Assembly (NCBI GenBank): GCA_027922465.2
Contig: BQMF02000022.1
Location: 1,364,001-1,428,000 of the forward strand
DNA: 64,000 nt
Source of the DNA: Turritopsis dohrnii
Taxonomy: Eukaryota > Cnidaria > Hydrozoa > Anthoathecata > Oceaniidae
Direction of reading: 5' to 3'
Shown here: piece after piece, positions 54,401-64,000 of the stretch
Layout: the number at the start of each line of letters is the position of its first letter
How positions within the stretch are numbered: the first letter of the stretch is position 1
Program-made: the position numbers and the translations under genes
Notes under the pieces: generated by a model
Told to the model about the DNA's origin: nothing
Databases searched by the model: none
What the model saw: only the letters and a program-made list of their open reading frames with translations

Positions 54401-57400
54401 AAAAAAGTTAAAGAGGAGTGCTTCTATTGTCTTCCATAATCGTAGCAACCATTTAGATTTTAAAGATTTAACATTTATCCTGTAGCCAAACATACAATTT
54501 TCAGAAGTGAATGAAAAGGCATTCCTATTTCCTGTAAATTTCGACTTTTTTGATGAACTGAAAGTTTTGTAGTACTAAAAGAAGTCACATATTTCCTTTA
54601 ATTTCTATGATTTTTCAAAAGGTCTTAATCATGAAGCGTTGTATAAACCCACCCATATCAACCAGAGTCCAATGAAATCAAAGGATCTAAAACTCAATAA
54701 TAATAACTACTTAAACTTTATTCGCAAACCTACAGTTACGTAATTCTCTCACCCACTTATATTTGTTATTTCCAAGGTTTTTCAAAGATGTTTTAATTAC
54801 CCCAAACGTAATGAAAATAGGAGTGTTTGGGAAAAAATATTTGGAGTCAGGGGCTTTATTTCTAATAGATTTTCAATATTGTTTTTTTTTTCTCTGAAAT
54901 GTATGATGGGACAAGGAAGTTATAACATGATACCACTGGACGCTTTGATAAATACGTTTAATTAGTTTAATTGAGTTGAGCTCACATTCTCTCATAAAAA
55001 GAAAAAATCCAAACACAAAAAGAACCTGAAGTAAATATAAGACCTAACTCACCTTGAATGATGGTGACTCAACCACTGACAATTTCAAAAGTTTCTTATG
55101 ATCAAGCTCAATGGTTTAAAGCAACATTTAACGGTTTGCGTTTGACGTTTTGTTTATTAAACAACCAAGGTAAAAAAGAAGCCGATATTCTGATTACAGC
55201 GCAGAATTAGCCTACACCTGGTGAAACAATCAGGGAATTACCGATGAGTAAGTGCTAATGAAAGATCGGCTTAAGATCGACTTTAAGCGATATGTAAAGA
55301 TAATGAACTGTTGGAAATAGAACTGAGGGTTGCACTGTGAAGCAGCAGTGAGAATCCCACATTAAAAGAACTGAGGGTTGCACTGTGAAGCAGCAGTGAG
55401 AATCCCTCATTAAAAGAATAAAACAATGTGTCTGGAAACAAAGAGTTGACAAATCAAAATGGCAAGCAAACGAAGTGAACGAATGCTTGGTCCATTCCTT
55501 GCCCACGTTGAAAACTACTGACTTTATATTCAAGGCTCAAATTAGTGTAAATTATTGTAATTAGTCAAATTAGTGACGGGATGTCACCTTAGGATTTAAT
55601 CAGTATTCTCATGTTTTTGCTTAGAGTTATAGAACTTTTTCTTAAAAGCATAATGTCATAATGTCTAGTACTATAATATCTGTAAAATCCGGTTACAACC
55701 AACATCTCCTGCAAAAAGCGATAAATTCTTGTCTAAGTGACTAAATTTTTTTGTCGACATTTTTACCGATAAGGTAAAATACTTGTATGCCTTTTCAATG
55801 CCACCTCCTATCACCTACGTAGCTTCTGGTCCTTTCTCGGTTCGTCTGTAACGATTGCTTCAAAGGATACTATATTTCTACTAGTAATTTCTGAAGTTGG
55901 CACATGAGCCAGTAAATCAGGAACTTGGCCACCTGTGTCTCCTTCTTTATTCTTTGACGATGATAGGGTAATATGGGGTAAGATGGGTCGGCGGGGTAAG
56001 TCGGGTCATTATAACTCCCCTAAATAATGACTCCCCAGTCATAATAAACTAGTTTATAGTCACTCCCTCATCAAAATAAACTAGTTAATTATAACTCCCC
56101 AGTTAATATAATATAGTAAATTATGACTCCCTAGAGTTAACATTTCCCAGGAAATCCTGACTCCCCTGGTTTAAAATAACTCCCCTCAAAATCTTGCTTA
56201 AAAACTTTTAAAATTCATATGGCCATTCCTTGGACCTAGAGACTTTCAAAAAAATAAAAATTTTGTCTACTCATTCCTTCACCGAATACCTTTTTTTCAA
56301 CTTCAGTTGAGCTAGAATCTGAGAATGTCTGTGTGTCTGTCAGTCTGTGTGTCTGTGCGAAAAACTTTAGGGAAGCCTGAAAAATGGTCGGGGTTGGCTA
56401 AAATTTTGAACACTTGCTCCTTGGGTGGATATCTGGGGGTGTTTTTTCATTTTTTTAAAATTTGGATTTTTTGTGCCTGGGACGGGATTTTGTACCAAAA
56501 AGAGGCTAAAACATTGGGGCAGCCTGGAGACTTCAAAAATGGTGGGATTTGACTAAACTTTGGTATATTTGAACAACTACAATTGGACCTTCGAGTTAAT
56601 TGGAAAATACTGAAGTTGAAACTAAAGACATCACTACCATTTGGACTTGACGATGGAAAAACCTATGCAGATAAAGGAAGTAGTGAAATAAGCGGCAGTG
56701 CTCTGTACAACTGACAATATTTGTTGATGGTGTACCCCACATTCTTACGCTTGTTATATTTTGTGGGAAAGGCCTGAGAATTTCTCATAAAGGACAAGAC
56801 GTTTGAGACCTCAAAGTACAGGTTGCATTTTAACCAAATGCTTGGTGCGATGAATCGATTAGCGGGATTGCAAAAAATCATGTTTTGTTTACACGAAACT
56901 ATTTTTCTATACATTTGTTGGGATTTACATAAAATTTAGTAGTGTTGTTCCCTACACTTGAAATAAGTGTGCAAAGTAATGATGTTTCTTTTTATACAAG
57001 AAAAGGCTTTAAATCTTTGAGGTAACTTTTTAGTTGAACCATAGAAGTACAAAACAGTTGAACAGTTTTGTTTTTCTATGAAAAAGGTCATATATTTAGA
57101 AAGAGAAAACAAATTTCTTTCTTTTGGTACAAAACCTGAAAAAAAACAAGTACGAAAAACGTAAGATGCTTCTTGAAAGTTAAGTGGCCGCTTTTTCATG
57201 GACACACTGTGCAACAGGTCGAATTGAAGAGTTCTGAAAAAGTCTCAAAGTTTCTGTAAAAAGTTAAAGATATTGTGGCTCAAATCAAAACTAATTCTTC
57301 TAAAAGGGCGTATAACAAATTCTTTAATATAGTCAGAATGTCAGAACCTTTTTTAGGTAGTGTGACCAAGTACGTCCGTTTAAGATTCTCAGAAGAAATT

Positions 57401-57730
57401 CGTTCAGGATAAAAACTCGTGTGTGGCATTAATTTTTTCCACCCACTTATGGTCAGTCAAATGTCAATGTAAATAACACAGTGCTTCAAAGATTCTGATA
57501 TTTTGATCTTACCTCAAAAGTGTTTTATGAATACGAAAACCTTCAGTTACTTGTTACTTGTTTGTCGATAGGAAATGTCTTGTGAAGGAAAAAAACAAAA
57601 GAAAAACGAAAAAGAAAGAAAGGTTTCTTTTTTATTTGCTGCAGATGATTGGTTCACACGAGCAAGATTTGTATCATTAGCAACCAATAAAAAGTTGTTC
57701 TGTCTCAGTAAATAACAATTACTCAAATAC
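54401..57730. other. Intergenic with tandem and low-complexity repeats
   Basis: No gene recognised. 56030-56160 has imperfect copies of an AAACTAGTT...TAACTCCCC motif. 56325-56570 has a TGTCTG-rich stretch and two loose copies of a GCCTG(A/G)A...AAAATGGT motif. The tandem duplication at 55320-55418 is listed separately. Confidence 0.45.
55320..55418. repeat. About 50-bp tandem duplication
   Basis: GAACTGAGGGTTGCACTGTG and the following AAGCAGCAGTGAGAATCCC are repeated head-to-tail twice, with one mismatch near the end of the unit. Confidence 0.85.
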
Positions 57731-57929
57731 AAAGATTTTGTTCGAAGTTATATTGTCATTTTCGCAATTTTACTGGCTGCTCTTGTAGTTACAGGTAATT
57801 TATAAAAGATTTATGAGAAACTTTTTTGAAAAATTGACCAACTTCTTTCAAAAGATCACTTATTCAAAAGAGAAATTCTGGTCTGTAAACACAACAGTCG
57901 CACGCTTCGATATCTTTGTATTTCGCAAG

Positions 57930-58185
57930 TCCTGGGGAATTTTTCTCATTTCCAGAAAAGTGAGCCCTGAAGAATTTGATATTTATATTTATAACAATTT
58001 GATATATTGAGTCAATTTATGTATTTTACAGGATTTTAAGCGTACAAAAACGTTTCTCAAAATGGCGTCTCGCGACTTTTAATGTAGTACGCGACTTTTA
58101 TCAGTTTAGGCTGCTCGCGATAATTACTGCTCGCGACTTTTCTGTGTACGCGACATTTTGTGACTTTAAGGTAGCAAATCAGATG
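57930..58185 (+). repeat. Dispersed repeat with clustered CGCGACTTTT motifs
   Basis: 57940-58085 matches the RPS4 intron repeat at 25575-25810 in inverse orientation. From 58070, five CGCGA-type units (CGCGACTTTT, CGCGATAATT, CGCGACATTT) follow within about 110 bp. Confidence 0.6.
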
Positions 58186-58871
58186 AGACCAATGATATCA
58201 GTTAACACGTAGGTAAAAGCAAATTTCATATAAACTCCAAATAAATTGCAAGTTGGCATTTTTTTAAACCGTAACACAAAGGGGTTTTCCCATCTATTTC
58301 ATAAATATTTAAATCGGTCATATTTTTCTTCTGACTTACTTACCAAACTTGATGATATGGTTACAATACATCAATATGACGTTTATCAAAGCTCCTTGTT
58401 GATATCCCCCATTGAAATCGTCATTATCAGAAAATGAAAAACAATGTTTATCAATACAAGTTAATGTTATGGAAATACAGCTGTAATAATAATAAATGAT
58501 GAAATAAAAAAGGTTTTATCTGTCCTGGAAATCTTAACAGCAAAAGTACAAGTGTCAATAAAAAAAGCCCGGCGCATCTAAACTACTAGAAGTACTTTGC
58601 AATATAACCAACCTGGGACATTGACAAAAAGACCTTCAGGAGAAAGATAACGTAAACTGAATGATGATAAGGAGGTGTCCCCAAAATACGACTAGTAATA
58701 ATCTAAAATGTTGAAGAAATAAATTATAGTTTCTCACCTTTTATGAAACAGGAATTGTATTGGTAAGTGGCAAGTGCGGAGTAATTTCTTTTTTCTAGTT
58801 TCTTCTTTTGTTCAAGAAAAGTTCATGTAATTCTTTTCCATTAAAAATTTCTTTTCAATTCTTGAATATAG

Positions 58872-59041
58872 CTTACACGGAACGTGGCGACTTAAGACAG
58901 ATGGTCTGTTTAGAATATATTAACATAAATGACATTATTGAACCTTACAACCAAAACTTATTCAACCATTCATCTTTCCGATGTTCGAGTCCAGATTTGT
59001 TGGACGGTGGTTTTGATGTTTATAATGATCGACACAGATAG
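58872..59041 (+). CDS. Candidate terminal exon of an unrecognised membrane protein
   Basis: After a good acceptor (TTGAATATAG), 56 codons beginning AYTERGDLRQMVCLEYININ end at TAG. Upstream, 57733-57793 encodes FVRSYIVIFAILLAALVVT, a transmembrane-like helix ending in a donor (ACAG|GTAATT). The phases of the two pieces agree, so a single-pass protein with a short tail is conceivable. I see no upstream exons and no homology. Confidence 0.25.
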
Positions 59042-61348
59042 AAGTCAACGAATGATAGTTATGTTTCCACGATTTTGATTGGTTGAGCTTTTAACTAATT
59101 CCTAACTTCTATGGAATTTTGTGTGGTTTAAACTGTGGAGATATTGTTGAAAGACTTTCCAAAATGAAAAACATTTTAAAACAGATCTTCTTACAAATCG
59201 AAAAATGTCGAAGAAGGCAAACTTTACAGATCGTTAATACCTAGAAATTACATTTTTAAAGAAAGCTGCTCTGTGATATACTAGCTAAGTCTTAAAGAGT
59301 AGACAAAGCTGTCATAAAAACCCTTACAGATGATGAAAACAAGCATTTGGAGGGAAATTTCGATTGACATTAAGAAAACTTTGTTATGATTTAAAAACCT
59401 CTTCTTCTTTAATCAATTGAATGATAATCTAGGTAATTCCAGTCTTCACAAAGTGTTTAACATAGCTAATACTGGCCAAGAATGTTCCAAAACAATTTTT
59501 TTCATTTTTGAAAAAAATAAATAAATATCAGGATTAGGAATTAAAGAAATTCATTACTTTTTTATCATACAAGAAAATTTGTTCCTTATTTTGATAAATT
59601 CTTGGTTAACAATAAAAACTCTACTTTATCACAACTTTCCTTATTTCAGTAAGGAAAAAACAGCTCACTATCTCGCTTTTATCTCGTACCGTTAATCATT
59701 TCTATAAAAGAAATAGCAAATAATTTGTAAGGTTGTTAGTTTAACCCTCCCCCCTGGAAACTGTAGTAATAGTCTTTTATTTAAACCCAGAAACATGAGC
59801 TTTTTGAGGGTGCAAAATTACAAAATGAGTTTTTTCTTAACAAATTTGGCACCTAACTTCCCCCTGTTTTATTAAGCATTTCTATGATTATATATCGGAG
59901 TGTTTAGTACAAGCAGGGTGTTTGAAAATTTAATATAAAAAAATATGGAATTGCATTTTGCTGATTTTGTTAAGAAATGATAATAACCGCATATCCGCCA
60001 TGATGGCTTGTTGTTTCCTTATCAAGAGCTGACTAGACTGGCATAAAACAAAGAAATTTTTCCAACTTATTTAAATATCTCGGTTAAAAATTTTTACCTT
60101 GTCCAACTTCAACAAAAATTCGGCAAATTAAATACCAAGTCACGGAATGGTGAACAGAAAGTGCACCCATGTTGTAGAGCCCGAAAAACTGATTAAGTGG
60201 ATGGAACTGTCTCGCTACGACTAACCGTTATTGAGATATCGTCAATCAATGACAGACCCGTCCAAAAAAAGAATTCAAAATTTAGAATTTAGATTAATGT
60301 CACTTCTCGCCTCTGTGTGGTTGTGTCCTTGTAATCGACCTTTGTACCTTGTACTTGACCAAAACGAGTCAGGACACAGTGTAATGACAAATGTATAGTT
60401 AGCCCTATCAACTGCGTTAAATACATTTTAGTTAAAAAAATTCATGACATGAAACATGTAACACATACGTAAACCAGAAGGTTACAATCCCATTGTTTAA
60501 ACTGATGTCAGTAGTCAGATCCTTCCTTCTGTTGCACAGTTGCCGTCATAGAAAAAAAACAATTTTCAACAAATTGACTCAATTCTCTCACGACCTTTAC
60601 AATAAATAAATTATTCTATATTTGTTATTCGAATATTTACTTCATTTTAAATTCTTTTGCATGTCGTCATTACCTGATGTTGATAACAAACTCCAATATG
60701 TTATATAGGTTTATGTATCAAATACAAATTATAGCTATGAAAGATTTGAATGAAATATGGCGTGATATATATTTAGCTCAATGTAAAGTAACAAAGAATA
60801 GGTGATACAAGGGACCTCCCTTTTATAATGTCGGAATGTTTTCATCTTTTCATCTTAAGATCGAAAGCTGCATATTATTGAACAGGAAGATATACTCCAT
60901 GTAATCTGGCTGCAGAATTCGAAATACCTTATTTTGAGCTGTAGGGTCTGTAAGCGTGCAGTAAGTTCGGCTCAGTACAACTTATAAAACCAATATTCAG
61001 CTGTGCTACATGCCTCAGTACGGCTCGACTCGACTGCTTAAAACCAATCGACGAGCCGTACTGAAAAACGTCCAGCTTTTAAAATGGACTTTCCGAATAT
61101 AAGTCTTATCCAATCTAAAGATTTTGCAAAGATTCTAAAAGTACATTCAAATATTTAGGTTACGACCAATCCATGTATTGATTCTTCCATCGGAATTTCT
61201 TGTGACAAACGTGTGAAACAGAGAGAAGAGAAAAACTGATTCTGTGCATGAAAAAGGGGTCCTTATCTCTGTAACGCTGGCGTTTCTTTTTGACCTATCA
61301 TATGGAGTATTCATCAACGGGTACGCAGTGCCATACACACAAGTATTA
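59042..61348. other. Intergenic; Helitron fragment near 60155-60275
   Basis: The inverse of 60155-60275 matches the interior of the Helitron at about 30690-30830 (GGACGGGTCTGT, AACGGTTAGTCGTAGCG, TTTTTCGGGCTCTACAACAT). A perfect 13-bp hairpin TCAGTACGGCTCG lies at 61015-61064. No gene recognised. Confidence 0.5.
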
Positions 61349-61962
61349 CCGTAATTATCTAAAAAAGCGCCCCGCTTAAATTAGCGACCCTCTCAAATCT
61401 GAAAGAGGGCGCTCATTTGGAATTTTTCTATTTATTCCTGGAGACTGTACAAAATACGTTCAACAAGCTCCTGACGTGTCGTGGAATAAACAATTTAAAA
61501 CTAAGGTTCCTGAGAAATATGATGAACCATTCATCCAGAGATGACACAAAAAACCTCGCAGACGCTTGAAACTTAAAATCACCGCCACCTGTCCTGTTAT
61601 TCTCAAATGGATATTGAAAGCATTAGGGAGATTCGTAAAATCGACGAGCCTAATTACACGAAAAAAATCAATTACTTGTGAGAAATTTTTTAAAACTGTT
61701 CAATTAAAAAGTTACTTCAGAGATTAAAAGCCTGTTCGTGTAACAAAAGAAACACCGTTACTTTGCACGCTTATTTCAAGTGTTGATGTAAAAAGTTTCT
61801 AATGACTTTGTAGGGAAAAATTCACGAACTACTCTACCCCAGTTGTAAATAATTCTTACAACTCTGTAGAAAAATAGCTTTCTGTAAACGAAACATGATT
61901 TTTCAGAATCCCGCTAATGGAAGAATTAACACCAGACAAGGCGCTCTTTCAGATAATTACGG
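61349..61962. mobile_element. MITE, TA target duplication
   Basis: Ends CCGTAATTATCT and AGATAATTACGG are exact inverted copies and continue imperfectly through AGCGCC. TA lies directly outside (61347-61348 and 61963-61964). The 614-bp interior has no transposase. Confidence 0.75.
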
Positions 61963-62469
61963 TAACCCACTGAAATTTCATGGCAACGGTATTCAACCAT
62001 TTCTACAAAAGATGATCACAAACGCTTCCGCCATTGTTACAACACTGGCAATAAGAAAACTCAAAATTAAAGGTATCCTCCAGCTCTTCTACAACTTTGA
62101 ATAATATAAATCTATTCATTAAGTCATTTGAGAAACAAAAACTTTATTTTCATAACAAAAACTTTAAATACAAGATTCATCAAAAATAAATTTCTTAATT
62201 TCACAACACGCGCTACCAACACATGTTCCATCGCTCATCTTCTTAAAAACAAACATTTTCATAATGGCTTTTGTGTGACGTAGCAAGTTGATCCGATCTA
62301 CAAGTGCGCACAATGAAAAGCAAACTCATAGTGGTTTTATGAACTATAACTACACCCGTCGTTCTCTTGAAAAGTGTTTCACTCATTCTTTTCTCACTTA
62401 TTTTGTGTATGTTTAATACTTAAAACAAGAAGAAAAATTATTTTTTAATCATTATTAAATTTATGAATT

Positions 62470-63253
62470 ATGGCTTCTTATAGACGTGAAACAGTATTAG
62501 GTTTTCAGTTTGAACCAAAACGAAAAAATATAAACAGCGATAATAGAAATAATAGATACGATGTTGACAGTGACGAGAATGTTAACAAACCTACTGTAAA
62601 GAAAATAAACAGATTGGATGATTTTTCATGGTGTAAGTGTAACCAATGCAGCATAATGACCGCTTATGGGTTTTTGGACGAAGCCGAATGTCTTTGTTGT
62701 AACGAGCTTCCTGCGGCGAAAACACCTTACTTTAAACTTGAAGGTAAGCTATCCACTGTTTATTCTTTTAGTTATTATTTTTCTTATTTTTTATAAGAAT
62801 TTACTTTTTACTTGTTTTTTAGAAATCAGATGTATCTGCAACCATGATGACTTTGAGAGGCTAATATTGAACGAAGGAAATCTATATATATCTCTGGTTA
62901 GCATGCATGATAATTATAGCGCACATTTACCGCCAAGAGATAACGTTCCAAATAAGTGAGTATTCACAAAGAATGCTGATAAAATCGAAATTACTGTTAA
63001 TTACTATTTATTTTGCCTTATCTCTAGAACGTATCGGTATGCAGCTTACCGACATTTTACATGGTGGGTACATGCAAGGCTTGGAAAGAAAATACGCCGA
63101 AGAATCCCAGCATGTGCCTTACGAAACATAAGAGAAAAATTTCCATCCCCTGACGGTGTTTATGTTGGGTATAAAGAAGGCGCGCAAGTCAGTGACGTCA
63201 TGGCTTCGTGGGATTATGGTGCAGAGGGAGATGAATTTGAAGATGATGACTAA
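62470..63253 (+). CDS. P2X7 ballast-domain protein without channel domain
   Basis: Three exons: 62470-62743, 62823-62955 and 63028-63253; phases fit and give 210 residues. After a basic/acidic N-terminus, residues 54-60 (WCKCNQC) and 73-77 (ECLCC) give the cysteine cluster, followed by CIC near 95. Then YRYAAYRHFTWWVHARLGKK, IPACALRNIREKFP and GVYVGYKE match the intracellular 'ballast' domain of vertebrate P2X7 receptors in order and spacing. There is no transmembrane segment or ATP-binding ectodomain. The tail is acidic (EGDEFEDDD). In P2X7 the domain binds zinc and guanine nucleotide; whether this stand-alone form does so is unknown. AATAAA follows at about 63305. Confidence 0.85.
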
Positions 63254-63327
63254 ATCTTAAATTTGTAATTTGATTGTAACTTGATTTTCTATGTACACCG
63301 TTATAATAAATATGTAAAAAGTGATGA

Positions 63328-63888
63328 TCATGTTGACTTTGGAAGTCTCGAAAATTTTGTACTTGCTTCAATTATTTCCGGTCGTGATGGTCTTTCACTT
63401 GGTGTAACAAACAATCGTTTTTTTGAATTTTTTTCCGTTGCTTTTTCTTCCCCAAGGGCTTTGAAATAACAGTTAATGGCGATTTTACGTAAGAAATCGT
63501 AGGACTTATCATCTTTTACGGTTTTGGCAACGAACCGCTTGGAATACCGATGCCAGGCAATTTTGAATCTTGGAATCAAGTGGCCTTCCTTCACTGTTAA
63601 CTTTTGACCACGACTCAAGTTTAGATTGTGGTCCATTGCAGCGAGCATTGTGCCTATTTCCATTTTGTCTTGTTCAAAAAAGATACTCTTTGGTAAGTAC
63701 CTAATTTTGAGGGAGTGGAATACTTCCAAAAAGGTCGTAAAAACATTAAGATTTAGATGTGCTAAATCTGATTGAAACATCTTGTTTGTGATGATACGAA
63801 CAAGCTCGTTATGTGCTGGTGAACCCATTTTCAGCCATTCAACAGAACTATTTTCCTCCTCGTCATAACATTTGGACGTTTTAAGAGG
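63328..63888 (-). CDS. C-terminal exon of a recurrent uncharacterised family, partial
   Basis: An open frame from about 63888 (possible acceptor TTACTAG) to the TGA at 63328-63330 encodes about 186 residues. It holds ENSSVEWLKMGSPAHNELVR, a conserved centre LEVFHSLKIRYLPKSIFF and LAAMDHNLNLSRGQ, and a lysine-rich end. I recognise this order (W.K.GSPAH, LEVFHS...Y.PK, LA.LDHN) from large uncharacterised families in fish and invertebrates that spread like mobile-element genes; I know no function. The N-terminal exons, if any, lie beyond the right edge of the window. It is convergent with the ballast gene, with 74 bp between stop codons. Confidence 0.6.
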   Translation of the reverse strand, partial: PLKTSKCYDEEENSSVEWLKMGSPAHNELVRIITNKMFQSDLAHLNLNVFTTFLEVFHSLKIRYLPKSIFFEQDKMEIGTMLAAMDHNLNLSRGQKLTVKEGHLIPRFKIAWHRYSKRFVAKTVKDDKSYDFLRKIAINCYFKALGEEKATEKNSKKRLFVTPSERPSRPEIIEASTKFSRLPKST

Positions 63889-64000
63889 ACACTAGTAACT
63901 GAATGGGGGAAAATGTTTGGAACCGCAGTTTGTAATAACTTTCTCTTAAGTGGTTTTTGGCCTAAAAGAGAAAAGGTAGCACTTACTGTTCAGGAGAAAT

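Noticed and set aside
63190..63200. TGACGTCA, a full CRE site
   Set aside because: It lies inside conserved coding sequence of the ballast gene; such octamers also occur elsewhere in the window without context.
1..64000. CRISPR arrays, bacterial operons, rRNA genes, complete tRNA genes
   Set aside because: None seen; the sequence is eukaryotic and only tRNA-derived fragments are present.

Overview
The window is eukaryotic and very probably from an early-branching animal. It is strongly AT-rich, its genes are broken by GT-AG introns, and every confidently read protein is metazoan (cathepsin Z/X, the K63-deubiquitinase ZUP1, the BLOC-3 subunit HPS1, ribosomal protein eS4, rhodopsin-like and adhesion-like seven-helix receptors, a P2X7 'ballast'-domain protein). 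Gene content, tandem lineage-specific receptors and the dense load of small DNA transposons, Helitrons and a tRNA-headed SINE would suit a cnidarian such as a hydrozoan or octocoral. That placement is an inference; no single feature proves it.

Layout. 1-7.6 kb: no gene seen, only small inverted-repeat transposons and a 1-kb hAT-like element. 7.7-11.0 kb (-): cathepsin Z. 11.4-17.8 kb (+): ZUP1, head-to-head with cathepsin Z across about 480 bp. 18.4-23.2 kb (+): HPS1, carrying an in-frame 75-nt intron and, in a later intron, a tRNA-like gene whose anticodon arm is replaced by a fold-back element. 25.1-29.3 kb (-): ribosomal protein S4 (eS4), whose largest downstream intron holds two near-identical H/ACA snoRNAs and a third diverged relative. 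29.5-34.5 kb (+) and 37.7-39.1 kb (+): two tandem paralogous adhesion-like seven-helix receptors with the same three-exon plan; the first has an intron swollen by a Helitron, a LINE fragment and a hAT-like element. 34.5-37.4 kb: a frameshifted fragment of a repetitive gene family. 40.4-41.3 kb: a Harbinger element with a truncated, frameshifted transposase. 41.6-42.0 kb: a fold-back element with a long target-site duplication. 46.0-47.6 kb (-): an amine-receptor-like class A GPCR. 47.6-62.4 kb: gene-poor, with MITEs, a tRNA-SINE, tandem duplications and one weak candidate exon. 62.5-63.25 kb (+): a P2X7 ballast-domain protein with no channel part. 63.3-63.9 kb (-): the last exon of a second recurrent uncharacterised family, convergent with it and only 74 bp away.

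How the genes relate. The conserved genes are housekeeping genes of separate pathways: lysosomal proteolysis, K63-ubiquitin signalling, Rab32/38 activation for lysosome-related organelles, and translation. They are packed in divergent or tandem pairs with short shared promoter regions. The two adhesion-like receptors are a local tandem duplication. No operon-like functional cluster is evident. The most unusual content is non-coding: the snoRNA family, the tRNA-like/fold-back composite, and a consistent set of CAGGG-ended elements that all make 5-bp target duplications.
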